DNA from: Salinithrix halophila
GTDB taxonomy: Bacteria; Bacillota; Bacilli; Thermoactinomycetales; DSM-45169
Length of the DNA: 64,000 nucleotides
Direction: 5' to 3'
NCBI RefSeq assembly: GCF_042650125.1
Contig: NZ_JBHSAP010000009.1
Location: 186,001-250,000, forward strand
Each line of letters opens with the position of its first letter. The first letter of the stretch is position 1. Below the pieces are notes generated by a model, which had not been told where the DNA came from, ran no database searches, and saw only the letters and a program-made list of their open reading frames with translations. Shown piece after piece: positions 14,872-23,046 of the stretch. The position numbers and the translations under genes are program-made.

Positions 14872-15954
14872 TCAACCGGAAATTTCGAACCTGGTCTGAG
14901 GCAGAGGGGCTTTCTTGTATTCCTTGGCCCTGTTTAGGGGTTGACGCCTTTTTGGTTTCGGTACCTTTTCTGTTTTTGGCTCCTCTGCAGGGGGCTCCGG
15001 TGTCGGACGAGGCTTGTAGAGGATATCCGAGGAACCGTATATCGAGACGGTCAGCAACCCACCTTTAGCTTTAGCGCGGATTAGGATGGGTCGGTTCAAC
15101 TGATTTTGAAACCGAAAGTCCGGTCCCCCCCAGGAGACTGTAGCATCCTGTCCAGCGGGGACATAAGTAACCTGTTTGCTATGGCTCACCCGTTGCAGGA
15201 TCCGAAGTCCAGCTCTTTCAACACTGTTGAACAGCGTGGTCGAAGTCTGGCATATCCCACCGCCGATCCCTTCTGTATACTCCCCGCGTACAATGACAGG
15301 TGCCGGGCGGTAACCCCGCTCCGTCGTTCGAACACCAACAACTTGATTAAAAGAAAAGACCTCGCCCACCGGAATCACTCGATAATCAATAGCAAGGGTG
15401 GACAAATCAATATTATGTGTCCGATTCTCATTGTGTGGATTATAACGGGTTGTGTAAATGGAAAGCCGTTTTTCCCGAATCCGCTTCAGTGTCGTCGTGG
15501 TGATCGGCGGCTTCCAGACCTGAATCGGTGCTTCCAGGGTCCGACCCGTGTAATCGTGAATATGGTCTAGCCATCCTTCCACCACCGACCGATCCAGCTT
15601 TCGGCCATCACGGTGAGAAAGAATTTTCCCCTTTTCAAAATGAGCAGATTCGGGTGGGCGGTTCACCTCTTTCTCCACATCAGACAGCCACTGGTAAAAA
15701 GCCTCCCGGTCCAAGGTGGTGGGATCGATTCCATCAAACCCCACACTAGCGAGATTTAAGCTCCATTCCTTTCCCTCATAAGCCATGGAAAAACGGGTAT
15801 CGGGTCGATCACCCTCCTCTTCTAAGGAACGGGATAGATCCGATTGCTCCAGGGAAGATGGTTGTTTTGTCTGCGGTGGATAGGAGTGGCTAGAACTACA
15901 TCCGCAGATCAAGAGCAGTACCATATACATCAGGATCGTATACTTCAACTTCAC
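14872..15954 (-). CDS. VanW family lipoprotein
   Basis: The 360-residue protein has a lipoprotein signal: hydrophobic core YTILMYMVLLLICGC with the lipobox cysteine near residue 19. A helical N-terminal domain (about 70-150) resembles the peptidoglycan-binding_4 region often found before VanW. The VanW domain (about 190-310) shows IPVGEVFSFNQVVG, TEGIGGGICQTSTTLFNS and VSWGGPDFRFQN. A Pro/Lys-rich tail ends it. VanW proteins are surface proteins of unknown biochemical role found with vancomycin-resistance clusters and in many spore-formers. The start is GTG 15954, after AGGGGGTGATT. A single gene; no vancomycin genes are nearby. Confidence 0.82.
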   Translation of the reverse strand: MKLKYTILMYMVLLLICGCSSSHSYPPQTKQPSSLEQSDLSRSLEEEGDRPDTRFSMAYEGKEWSLNLASVGFDGIDPTTLDREAFYQWLSDVEKEVNRPPESAHFEKGKILSHRDGRKLDRSVVEGWLDHIHDYTGRTLEAPIQVWKPPITTTTLKRIREKRLSIYTTRYNPHNENRTHNIDLSTLAIDYRVIPVGEVFSFNQVVGVRTTERGYRPAPVIVRGEYTEGIGGGICQTSTTLFNSVERAGLRILQRVSHSKQVTYVPAGQDATVSWGGPDFRFQNQLNRPILIRAKAKGGLLTVSIYGSSDILYKPRPTPEPPAEEPKTEKVPKPKRRQPLNRAKEYKKAPLPQTRFEISG

Positions 15955-16044
15955 CCATAATCACCCCCTCTTGTCCACTTTTTAGTCTTTGTCGAAAAGA
16001 GGAGGTTCACTGCTGGCAACATCATACAAGGGTTGGGATCTTTG

Positions 16045-16308
16045 TCAACGGGAGAATAACCAAGTCAGCAAGATCGTCTGCAGGAGAAAAAGGGTCGGGA
16101 TTCCGTAACGGAAAACGCCATGGCACGTCTTGTGCCGAAAATGGTACATACCAGCCCATACACCAGCAGATCCACCCGCCGCGGCTGCCAATAAGAGAGT
16201 TCTTTCTGCAACCCGCCATTCTCCCCGCTGGGCTTTTCTTTTATCCCAGCCCATCAGTAAATAACTCCAACCATTGATCAATATCAGATAAATCCACAGA
16301 AGTCCCAT
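16045..16308 (-). CDS. DUF1294 family small membrane protein
   Basis: The 87-residue protein has two or three membrane spans and the DUF1294 pattern: MGWDKRKAQRGEWRVAERTLL, AAGGSAGVWAGMYHFRHKTCHGVF and YGIPTLFLLQ. The family (YsdA in B. subtilis) has no known function. ATG 16308 has only a weak GGA site. It is divergent from cydA, with 170 bp between. Confidence 0.8.
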   Translation of the reverse strand: MGLLWIYLILINGWSYLLMGWDKRKAQRGEWRVAERTLLLAAAAGGSAGVWAGMYHFRHKTCHGVFRYGIPTLFLLQTILLTWLFSR

Positions 16309-16404
16309 ATTTCCAAGAGTAACCCAAGCTTTCCGATTTGGCCATACATCGAATGGCTGATATTTATCCGCAAGAAGTCATGACCGTTTCATGAACGGCT
16401 AAGT

Positions 16405-16422
16405 TTGTGTATTATTTCACAT
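16405..16422. promoter_or_regulatory. Rex-like operator upstream of cydAB
   Basis: TTGTGTATTATTTCACAT closely matches the Rex consensus TTGTGAAATATTTCACAA. It overlaps the -35 region of a promoter whose -10 is TATAGT at about 16434-16439. Rex senses NADH/NAD ratio and represses cyd genes in B. subtilis; control here is inferred. Confidence 0.65.
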
Positions 16423-16479
16423 ACTGAATCGGGTATAGTTAGGGTAGAAGCAGATTGAAATGGATAGGAGGAGACATTC

Positions 16480-17808
16480 TTGGATCCCGCAACGTTGAGT
16501 CGAATATTGACCGCAGAAACCCTCGCTTTTCACATCATCTGGGCCACGATCGGCGTCGGTGTGCCGATTTTCATCTCCCTCGCCGAAGGATGGGGCATCT
16601 ATAAGAAAGATAACCATTACATCTTGATGGCCCGTCGTTGGACACGCGGCTTTGTCATCACCGTAGCTGTAGGAGTTGTAACCGGAACCTGCATTGGATT
16701 AATGCTGAGCCTTTTGTGGCCTCGCTTCATGCAGCTTGTAGGTAACCTGATCAGCCTGCCCTTATTTCTGGAGACCTTCGCCTTCTTTTTCGAAGCCATT
16801 TTTTTGGGGATCTATCTGTACACGTGGGACCGGTTCAAAAAACCCATCATTCACTGGCTAACCTCTATTCCGATTATCATCGGGTCTTCGCTTTCTGCTG
16901 TCTTCATCACCACCGTCAATGCCTTCATGAACACCCCAGCGGGCTTTGAAGTAGGGAAAGACGGGGGGTTCACCAACTTTCAGCCACTAGAAGCCATGTT
17001 GAACCCGGCCACGCCAACCAAGGTGGCTCACGTTCTCTCCTCAGCTTATGTCACTTGTGCCTTCCTGCTGGCAGGGATTGCAGCTTGGCATTTGTTAAAG
17101 GGCAAAAGAAGTCTCTACTTCAAAAAAGCACTCAAACTGACCATGATCGGCGGGTTTATCTTGGCACTACTCACCGCCCTCGCCGGTGACCTCTCTGGAA
17201 AATTCCTTGCGGAACACCAACCGGAAAAACTGGCCGCGGCTGAATGGCATTTTGAAACGCAGAAAAAAGCCCCGTTGATCCTGGGCGGCTGGCTGGATGA
17301 AAATAACGAAGTAAAAGGCGCGATTGAGATTCCTTACGCCCTCAGTATTTTGGGTAAGGGGACCCCTAACGGGGAAATCAAGGGGCTAAACGAGTTTCCG
17401 AAAGATGAGTTGCCACCCCTTTACGTTCATTATCTCTTTGATGGAATGGTCGCAATCGGCTCATACTTGATCTTGATCGGCGCCATTTTTCTTTTCCTGT
17501 GGTGGCGGAAGAAAAATCCGTGGGAAAAACCTTGGGTACTGCGGGGAATCGTATGGGCTGCACCCCTTTCATTTATCGCGATCGAATTAGGTTGGATGTA
17601 TGCGGAAATTGCCCGTCAGCCGTGGATCATTCGGGGATTCATGAAAGTAACGAAAGCAGCCACCACCGCTGAACACGTCGGTGTTTTGCTGGTGATTTTC
17701 ACTTTGCTTTATGCATCCCTCGCTGTTATTGCTGTCTCCGTCCTCATCCGTATGTTTAAGGGTAAAAACCCGGAAAAAGAGCTGGAGGAACGGGGTATCA
17801 TTTTATAG
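16480..17808 (+). CDS. cydA: Cytochrome bd-type ubiquinol oxidase subunit I (CydA/YthA type)
   Basis: The 442-residue membrane protein is the haem-bearing subunit of a bd-type quinol oxidase, which reduces oxygen to water with high affinity. His18 (LAFHIIW) is the expected haem ligand, acidic residues occur in the FAFFFEAIFLG span, and the conserved RQPW motif appears as AEIARQPWIIRG. The Q loop is short, as in the YthA/CIO branch. TTG 16480 follows ATAGGAGGAG. The next gene, cydB, starts 16 bp after the stop, forming a two-gene operon. A Rex-like box suggests induction at low oxygen. No cydCD genes are in the window. Confidence 0.92.
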   Translation: MDPATLSRILTAETLAFHIIWATIGVGVPIFISLAEGWGIYKKDNHYILMARRWTRGFVITVAVGVVTGTCIGLMLSLLWPRFMQLVGNLISLPLFLETFAFFFEAIFLGIYLYTWDRFKKPIIHWLTSIPIIIGSSLSAVFITTVNAFMNTPAGFEVGKDGGFTNFQPLEAMLNPATPTKVAHVLSSAYVTCAFLLAGIAAWHLLKGKRSLYFKKALKLTMIGGFILALLTALAGDLSGKFLAEHQPEKLAAAEWHFETQKKAPLILGGWLDENNEVKGAIEIPYALSILGKGTPNGEIKGLNEFPKDELPPLYVHYLFDGMVAIGSYLILIGAIFLFLWWRKKNPWEKPWVLRGIVWAAPLSFIAIELGWMYAEIARQPWIIRGFMKVTKAATTAEHVGVLLVIFTLLYASLAVIAVSVLIRMFKGKNPEKELEERGIIL

Positions 17809-17824
17809 AAAGGAGGCGTCTGAC

Positions 17825-18838
17825 TTGCCCCTTGAAATTATCGGTATCACGGTTTTGTGGACATTCCTTTACGGATATCTGATTGTGGCCTCTATCGACT
17901 TCGGGGCCGGCTTTTTTTCCTATTACAGCATGGTGACCAAACAGGAACATATTATCAATCAGGTCATCAACCGCTATCTTTCCCCTGTCTGGGAAGTAAC
18001 CAATGTCTTTCTCGTCTTTTTCTTCGTCGGGATCGTCGGTTTCTTTCCGGATACGGCTTATTATTACGGAACGGCCCTTCTGCTTCCTGGGGGGATCGCC
18101 CTGTTACTGCTGTCGATTCGCGGTTCCTTTTACGCTTTCGCCAATTACGGGGCACGCAAGAGCCGAACCTATATGTTCTTGTATGGGATGACTGGTCTTT
18201 TTATCCCGGCTTCTCTATCAACAGTGCTCACTATCTCCGAAGGGGGATTTATCGAAAAAACAGGAGAGTATATACGCTTCATTCCTTGGAAACTCTTTAC
18301 CAGTCCCTATTCTTGGTCCGTTGTTTTCCTTTCTTTAGTCAGCGTCCTCTTCATCAGCGCTAGTTTTCTCACCTACTACGCCTTTAAGGCGAAGGACAGC
18401 CAAGCGATGGAAGCCTTGCGTAAGTATGCCCTAGCCTGGAGCGGTCCCACCTTGGTGGCCAGTGTCGGAGTGTTTGCTGCTCTCTCTCAACACAACCCCG
18501 GCCATTTTTCCAATATGTTGGACATGGCCTGGATGTTTCTTCTATCCCTTCTCTGTTTTCAGGGTGCTGTATGGCTGATCTGGAAACGAAAAGCCCTCGG
18601 TTGGTCTTTTATACTGGTGATGTTCCAGTTTGCTTTCGCTTTTTTTGGATATGGAGCCTCCCATCTGCCTTATCTGCTGTATCCCTATGTGACTGTCCAG
18701 TCGGCGCTGACCAATTCGGTCATGGGGACAGCCTTGGTGGTCGCTTTTATCGCAGGACTTTTGTTGCTGATCCCCTCTCTGATCCTGCTGATGCGCCTGT
18801 TTTTATTCAGTGCTAAATACGTTCAGGGAGAAAAGTGA
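17825..18838 (+). CDS. cydB: Cytochrome bd-type ubiquinol oxidase subunit II
   Basis: This 337-residue protein has about eight membrane spans and the CydB start (PLEIIGITVLWTFLYGYLIVASIDFGAGFF). It pairs with CydA to form the bd-type oxidase. TTG 17825 has AGGAGGCG 6 nt upstream and is preferred; the open frame reaches back into cydA without another ribosome site. The stop codon lies inside a hairpin that ends the operon. Confidence 0.9.
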   Translation: MPLEIIGITVLWTFLYGYLIVASIDFGAGFFSYYSMVTKQEHIINQVINRYLSPVWEVTNVFLVFFFVGIVGFFPDTAYYYGTALLLPGGIALLLLSIRGSFYAFANYGARKSRTYMFLYGMTGLFIPASLSTVLTISEGGFIEKTGEYIRFIPWKLFTSPYSWSVVFLSLVSVLFISASFLTYYAFKAKDSQAMEALRKYALAWSGPTLVASVGVFAALSQHNPGHFSNMLDMAWMFLLSLLCFQGAVWLIWKRKALGWSFILVMFQFAFAFFGYGASHLPYLLYPYVTVQSALTNSVMGTALVVAFIAGLLLLIPSLILLMRLFLFSAKYVQGEK

Positions 18839-18863
18839 AACCGCAGACCTCAGTCTGCGGTTT
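18838..18863. terminator. Shared hairpin between cydB and the convergent glutamine amidotransferase gene
   Basis: AAACCGCAGAC/GTCTGCGGTTT is a perfect 11-bp stem with a four-base loop. It touches the cydB stop codon. T runs are short on both sides (TTTCCCC; TTTCACTTTTC), so it probably serves both genes. Confidence 0.7.
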
Positions 18864-18867
18864 CCCC

Positions 18868-19590
18868 TTATGTTTGAACCTTTTGACTTTCACCGGCGCA
18901 AGCACGGACAAAAGCGTTGAAGATCTCCTGGGAGACGGAATCGGTGGCGGCAGTGTTTTCCGGATGCCACTGAAGGCCGAGAAGGAAGGAGGTGCTTACG
19001 CCTTCAAAGGCTTCCACCACCCCGTCCGGAGCAACTGCGGATACGCGACAGGTTTCCGGGATATCCCGAACAGCCTGGTGGTGAAAACTGTTCACCCTTC
19101 CTGTTCCCCATCCAGTGATGCGATGCAACAGGGTACCTTCCATGACCTCTACCCCGTGGGCAGGGTGATCTCTCGGGGCTAACTGTGCATGTTGAAGCAG
19201 ACCTTCCCGCTGATGGGCCAGGTCTTGGTACATATTTCCTCCCAGGGCGACAGCAAGGATCTGACAACCTCTGCAAATAGCCAAGATCGGTTTGCTAGCT
19301 TTAACCATGAAACGGACAAGGATGATTTCCATCCGATCCCGTTCCGGCTCAACCTTACCCAGGCCAGGAAGCGGTTCCTCCCCGAACAGTACAGGGTCGA
19401 TATCCCCGCCTCCAGTGAGAAGCAAACCGTCAACTTGAGTAACAAGGTCCCAAAGAGCCCCTTCATCGAGGGTAGCGGGAAGCAGCATGGGGAGCCCCCC
19501 TGCACGGTAAATCGCATCGCTATTATCCCTGTGAAGCGTCATCCTTTTGTCTTCCTGCAGAGATAACGTCAGACCGATCACAGGCCGCAT
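18868..19590 (-). CDS. Class I glutamine amidotransferase-like hydrolase (gamma-glutamyl-GABA hydrolase family, C26)
   Basis: The 240-residue cytoplasmic enzyme has the peptidase C26 layout: GLLLTGGGDIDP (56-66), nucleophile Cys106 in AICRGCQ, and His209/Glu211 in LQWHPE. The PuuD-type enzyme hydrolyses gamma-glutamyl amides such as gamma-glutamyl-GABA. No puu or other polyamine genes adjoin, so the substrate is open; speA elsewhere in the window is a loose link. ATG 19590 has a GGAGAG site. Single gene. Confidence 0.82.
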   Translation of the reverse strand: MRPVIGLTLSLQEDKRMTLHRDNSDAIYRAGGLPMLLPATLDEGALWDLVTQVDGLLLTGGGDIDPVLFGEEPLPGLGKVEPERDRMEIILVRFMVKASKPILAICRGCQILAVALGGNMYQDLAHQREGLLQHAQLAPRDHPAHGVEVMEGTLLHRITGWGTGRVNSFHHQAVRDIPETCRVSAVAPDGVVEAFEGVSTSFLLGLQWHPENTAATDSVSQEIFNAFVRACAGESQKVQT

Positions 19591-19691
19591 GGGTTTTCTC
19601 TCCTTTTCCGCCCTCTGTCACAGCGGGGCGGCGGGATTCTCTCTCCCAGTATAGACCCAGCCTCCACCCTCGGTGAGAAAATTTCCTTGCT

Positions 19692-19744
19692 AAAAAGCGC
19701 CGATAGCGGCCTTTCCCTCCGGATCGGTGCCTTCGGCGCTTTTT
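19692..19744 (-). terminator. Terminator of the DUF378 gene, long-loop hairpin
   Basis: AAAAAGCGCCGA/TCGGCGCTTTTT forms a perfect 12-bp stem around a 29-base loop that can fold further (GGCC/GGCC-type pairs). T runs exist on both strands, so it can end transcription both ways. Confidence 0.75.
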
Positions 19745-19771
19745 ATTTTACGGTTTTCCTTGGAAAATCCC

Positions 19772-19999
19772 TCATTCCACGTTGTGGGCGGGTGTTCTCT
19801 CTTCAAATAGAAATTTGATGGAGTAAATGCCAGCCAAGCCGACCAGAGAATAGATCACACGACTAAAGCCGGAGGATTCGCGTGTCGCATCCCCACCGAA
19901 CAAAGCCGAGACCAAGTCCCACTGAAACAGACCGACCAACAGCCAGTTCAACGCTCCAACAATAACTAAAATCAAAGCGATTCGAGACAAAGCGTTCAT
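19772..19999 (-). CDS. DUF378 family membrane protein (YuzA-like)
   Basis: The 75-residue protein has two membrane spans: SRIALILVIVGALNWLLVGLF and a second in VIYSLVGLAGIYSIKFLF, separated by a short FGGDATRES loop. The GALNWLLVG motif is typical of DUF378. Function unknown. ATG 19999 has a strong AAGGAGGG site. Monocistronic. Confidence 0.85.
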   Translation of the reverse strand: MNALSRIALILVIVGALNWLLVGLFQWDLVSALFGGDATRESSGFSRVIYSLVGLAGIYSIKFLFEERTPAHNVE

Positions 20000-20182
20000 G
20001 GTTCAAAAACCCTCCTTTTTATGGTCTTAGTATGTAAATCTTGGGCCAAGCCTATCCACCCGGATAAAAAATTTTTATCTGGTCCGGCCCGAAAGCCGAA
20101 TTCAATTTCGTTTCATCCCAAGTGCTTTCTGGTGTTAACAGCACAAAACATCCTATATATTACCATTTTATATATAAAAAAA

Positions 20183-20209
20183 AGACCCCTCCCCAAAGGC
20201 GATGGGTCT
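20183..20209 (-). terminator. Terminator of ispG
   Basis: AGACCC/GGGTCT stem with an internal partial stem, followed by eight Ts on the minus strand. Confidence 0.75.
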
Positions 20210-20222
20210 ATCATGTCCATGA

Positions 20223-21320
20223 TCAGGCTTTTTGTGCTTCCAGTTCCTGTTTTTTTCGATGCTCTTCGGCCAGCTTGTCGATCTCTTTCTTCAGTTCTTC
20301 CACCATCGTTTCCTCCGGTACCTTACGGATGATTTCCCCATGGCGGAAAAGGAGTCCTTCCCCACGAGCTCCCGCGATACCGATATCGGCTTCCTTTGCT
20401 TCCCCCGGGCCGTTGACGGCACAGCCCAGGACAGAAACCTTGATCGGCGCTTGGATTTTGGAAATGTATTCTTCCACCTCGTTGGCGATTTTAATAAGAT
20501 CGATCTCGATCCGACCGCAGGTGGGACAAGAAATCAACGTAGCGGCGTTGGCAGCCAGGCCAAAGGTCTTCAGAAGTTCACGGGCCACTTTTACCTCTTC
20601 CACCGGGTCGGCGGAGAGGGAAATCCGCATGGTGGAACCAATCCCTTTAGAAAGGATAGCCCCCATACCGGCGGAACTTTTCACGGTACCGGAGAAGAGT
20701 GTCCCCGATTCGGTGATCCCGAGGTGAAGCGGATACCGAATGGTTTCTGCCGCCTTCGTGTAAGCTTCAATAGCCAGACGGACGTCAGAAGCCTTCAAGG
20801 AGACCACAATATCCTGGAAATCTAAATCCTCTAGAATCCCGATGTGGTAAAGGGCACTTTCTACCATACCCTCCGCTGTTGGGTAACCATACTTCTCTAG
20901 GATCCGCCGCTCCAGAGAACCGGCGTTTACGCCAATCCGCATCGGAATGCCGCGCTCCTTAGCGGCTTTCACAACTTCTTCCACCTTTTCCCGCTTTCCG
21001 ATGTTCCCCGGGTTGATTCGGATTTTATCGATGCCACCTTCGATCGCCTTCAGGGCCAGCCGGTAATCAAAGTGGATGTCGGCAACCAGCGGCACATTGA
21101 TTTCTTTTTTGATGTGTGGGATCGCTTCAGCAGCCCGCATATCGGGACAGGCCACACGAACTATCTGGCAGCCCGCTTCAGCCAGACGGTTGATCTCTTC
21201 CACCGTCGCTTTTACATCGTGAGTTTTGGTCATCGTCATACTTTGGATCACGACCTGATCATTGCCGCCAATCTGGACATTGCCTACTCGAACCGGTCGT
21301 GTCTCCGTGCGATGAAACAT
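20223..21320 (-). CDS. ispG: 4-hydroxy-3-methylbut-2-en-1-yl diphosphate synthase (flavodoxin/ferredoxin)
   Basis: The 365-residue enzyme catalyses the penultimate step of the MEP isoprenoid pathway, converting MEcPP to HMBPP. The N-terminal TIM barrel includes VGGN-type [20 protein letters not shown] and [13 protein letters not shown]; the C-terminal part carries the 4Fe-4S ligands in SCPTCGR and [19 protein letters not shown] 21320 has AAGGGGCGA upstream and is preferred to an earlier in-frame start at 21353. The C-terminal tail is a charged helix ([17 protein letters not shown]). Single gene. Confidence 0.95.
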   Translation of the reverse strand: MFHRTETRPVRVGNVQIGGNDQVVIQSMTMTKTHDVKATVEEINRLAEAGCQIVRVACPDMRAAEAIPHIKKEINVPLVADIHFDYRLALKAIEGGIDKIRINPGNIGKREKVEEVVKAAKERGIPMRIGVNAGSLERRILEKYGYPTAEGMVESALYHIGILEDLDFQDIVVSLKASDVRLAIEAYTKAAETIRYPLHLGITESGTLFSGTVKSSAGMGAILSKGIGSTMRISLSADPVEEVKVARELLKTFGLAANAATLISCPTCGRIEIDLIKIANEVEEYISKIQAPIKVSVLGCAVNGPGEAKEADIGIAGARGEGLLFRHGEIIRKVPEETMVEELKKEIDKLAEEHRKKQELEAQKA

Positions 21321-21394
21321 GTTATAATCGCCCCTTATTATAGAGAGACTCAATCTTGCACTTCGTCTATTATATCACTTTGCATCCGAAAAAA

Positions 21395-21420
21395 AAGGAG
21401 CCATTCTTACTTAGGCTCCT
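21395..21420 (-). terminator. Terminator of the aroK-yqzE-ykuS cluster
   Basis: AGGAGCC/GGCTCCT stem followed by eight Ts on the minus strand, after ykuS. Confidence 0.85.
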
Positions 21421-21455
21421 TCCTCCTACAATTTCATCCTTTGTTCATGGAACCT

Positions 21456-21701
21456 TTACGAAAGGTTCAGACGCGATTGGACCATCTGGTATACTTCTTC
21501 CGGAGTCATACCCTCGGCGTTGATGACAGCCATATCCGAAGCCGTATCCTGCATCCCCATCATATCCTTGTCCCCACCGGTGATGACACAGCAGTTGCAT
21601 CCGTCTTTATCCGATAGGGAAACTACTTGGCACCCTTGGCTCTGCAAATAATCACTTACATTCTTCAAGCTCTCTTCAACAGCGACACGTTGATTGTTCA
21701 T
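21456..21701 (-). CDS. ykuS: UPF0180 family protein (YkuS)
   Basis: The 81-residue protein matches YkuS: RVAVEESLKNVSDYLQSQGCQVVSL, GCNCCVITGGDKDMMGMQDT and a final GMTPEEVYQMVQSRL helix. Function unknown. The second ATG (21701) is 6 nt after AAGGAGG and is the likely start; the ATG at 21707 touches that site. It is the last gene of a cluster with aroK, yqzE and a 55-residue gene. Confidence 0.85.
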   Translation of the reverse strand: MNNQRVAVEESLKNVSDYLQSQGCQVVSLSDKDGCNCCVITGGDKDMMGMQDTASDMAVINAEGMTPEEVYQMVQSRLNLS

Positions 21702-21712
21702 CTCCATCCTCC

Positions 21713-21880
21713 TTACGGAGCGGTTCGGGAAGGATTGTCTCCATCCTCAACATAGGCAATGAGAGCCACATTGGCTTCCAGCATCCGTTTGAGTTCCCGT
21801 TCCGCCTGTTCAATTTGTTCCAAAGCATCCGATCGGTTCTTCAGATTGACTAATTTAAATTTGTCCGTACTTCGGTCCAT
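21713..21880 (-). CDS. Small coiled-coil protein, 55 residues
   Basis: The ATG at 21880 shares one base with the TGA of yqzE (TGATG) and has an AAGGTGATT site, so it is translated with yqzE. The product is acidic and mainly one helix (SDALEQIEQAERELKRMLEANVALI), starting MDRSTDKFKLVNLKNR. No family recognised. It ends 12 bp before the ykuS start. Overlap, ribosome site and operon position give the support. Confidence 0.7.
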   Translation of the reverse strand: MDRSTDKFKLVNLKNRSDALEQIEQAERELKRMLEANVALIAYVEDGDNPSRTAP

Positions 21881-22083
21881 CAGGAATCACCTTTTACCAA
21901 ACGGGATTTTTGTTTTCGGGCATACATCCTCAAACCGAAGGGGACCATGCCAAACCAGCGGAATGCCCAGGATGGCCGTTGTGCCCGTCGTTTCTGTTTG
22001 GCTTCTTCTCGTTCGGCTTTCGGTGTATCCATATAACGGACCATCCGCTGAACCCAGAATTTCAGATAATCCTGCGAAGACAC
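21880..22083 (-). CDS. yqzE: YqzE family protein
   Basis: The 67-residue protein matches YqzE: SSQDYLKFWVQRMVRYMDTPKAEREEAKQ followed by FRWFGMVPFGLRMYARKQK. In B. subtilis yqzE lies between comGG and aroK; here it follows aroK directly, while comG is 7 kb away. GTG 22083 is the start, 3 nt after a GGGGGTGAT site that is buried in a 16-bp hairpin. The gene overlaps the next one by one base. Function unknown. Confidence 0.82.
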   Translation of the reverse strand: MSSQDYLKFWVQRMVRYMDTPKAEREEAKQKRRAQRPSWAFRWFGMVPFGLRMYARKQKSRLVKGDS

Positions 22084-22084
22084 G

Positions 22085-22123
22085 GGATCACCCCCTGGTT
22101 CTAGCATAACCAGAGGGTGATCC
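22085..22123 (-). promoter_or_regulatory. 16-bp hairpin masking the yqzE ribosome site
   Basis: Between aroK and yqzE the minus-strand RNA forms GGAUCACCCUCUGGUU/AACCAGGGGGUGAUCC with a 7-nt loop and one G-U pair. The 3' arm contains the whole yqzE ribosome site (GGGGGUGAU). No T run follows, so this is not an ordinary terminator. It may block yqzE translation or stabilise aroK mRNA. Confidence 0.65.
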
Positions 22124-22125
22124 TT

Positions 22126-22671
22126 TCAATCCCCTTCCCCATCGGAGCGAGAGAGAAACGCTTTCCATTCCTTCCAAATCCATTCTGCCGCTTCTTTTGG
22201 ACTCATCTGTGTCGTATCTAGTTTCCGGTGAGCGAAATCATACCGACCCTGCCGTTCCCTTTTTAACCGAGCCACCCGTTCCCTCACATCCCCGGTAAGC
22301 AGGGGGCGGGAACGGTCCGCTGACAATCGGCGTGTCAACTCTTGTTCGGAGGCGTCCAAAGCAACCACCCAGCCTTTTTCTCGAAGCAAACGGACATTAT
22401 CCGGACGGAGAACGACCCCGCCCCCCGTGGTAATGATCTGTGAACGACGACCGAGCACCTGTTGCAATACCTCGTGTTCCCGTTCGCGAAACCCTGCCTC
22501 CCCTTCCTCTTCGAAAATCTGAGGGATCGACATATCCGCTTTCTTTTCCACTTCACCATCGGTATCGGTCACCGGTAACCCTGTTTTTTGACCGAGATAT
22601 CGACCAACACTGCTTTTTCCCGTCCCCATAAACCCGATTAGAACTAAGTGTCGTTGCTGTTGCTCTGTCAT
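22126..22671 (-). CDS. aroK: Shikimate kinase
   Basis: The 181-residue enzyme phosphorylates shikimate in aromatic amino acid synthesis. Walker A is GFMGTGKS (13-20); DTDGEVEKK (DxD for Mg and shikimate), GFRERE (shikimate-binding Arg) and GGGVVLRPDN follow, then the RSRPLL lid. ATG 22671 follows AGGAGTG. It is the first gene of the aroK-yqzE-55 aa-ykuS cluster. Confidence 0.94.
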   Translation of the reverse strand: MTEQQQRHLVLIGFMGTGKSSVGRYLGQKTGLPVTDTDGEVEKKADMSIPQIFEEEGEAGFREREHEVLQQVLGRRSQIITTGGGVVLRPDNVRLLREKGWVVALDASEQELTRRLSADRSRPLLTGDVRERVARLKRERQGRYDFAHRKLDTTQMSPKEAAEWIWKEWKAFLSRSDGEGD

Positions 22672-22811
22672 CTGTTCACTCCTGTGTGCATGTTTCGCCC
22701 ATTATAACACGGAGATTCAGGAGGAGATTGGCGTACCCGGAGCGAGGACTTTCAAGGTAAATGGTGGTACAATATCCGTATCCATACGATATGGAACAGG
22801 GAGCGATCTAG

Positions 22812-22916
22812 TTGGGTCAAATTGCTTGGCCTGGCCTCATAGTTCTTGTCCTTGCGCTTCTTTTCCTGTATTTTGCTATTAAGAACTGGATTCGCTTTTT
22901 TTGTAACCGAAAGTGA
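22812..22916 (+). CDS. Single-span membrane peptide, 34 residues
   Basis: TTG 22812 follows GGGAG by 8 nt and opens a 34-codon frame. The product starts GQIAWPGLIVLVLALLFLYF, one membrane span, and ends in a basic tail (KNWIRFFCNRK). The IAWPGLIVLVLALLLF-like start recalls the N-terminus of TatA, but the FGP hinge and amphipathic helix are missing. It may be a small regulatory or stress membrane peptide. Upstream is a short inverted repeat CCATA/TATGG (22782-22794). Confidence 0.5.
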   Translation: MGQIAWPGLIVLVLALLFLYFAIKNWIRFFCNRK

Positions 22917-23046
22917 ACCGTTATGCTTTTTCTACCCAATCGTTGATGTCTTACGATATGCCCTTCCCTTCGTCCCCTTCCGGCAGAGAGGCTGATACCA
23001 CCAAATCGAAGGGGATAGAGAAGCAGCCGGAGAAGGAGGAACCCCC

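Noticed and set aside
14872..15954. Vancomycin resistance locus, suggested by the VanW domain
   Set aside because: No vanH/A/X/R/S genes in the window; VanW alone is common in spore-formers.
19692..19744. Riboswitch in the long-loop hairpin downstream of DUF378
   Set aside because: It lies at the 3' end of the gene with T runs on both sides; a terminator explains it fully.
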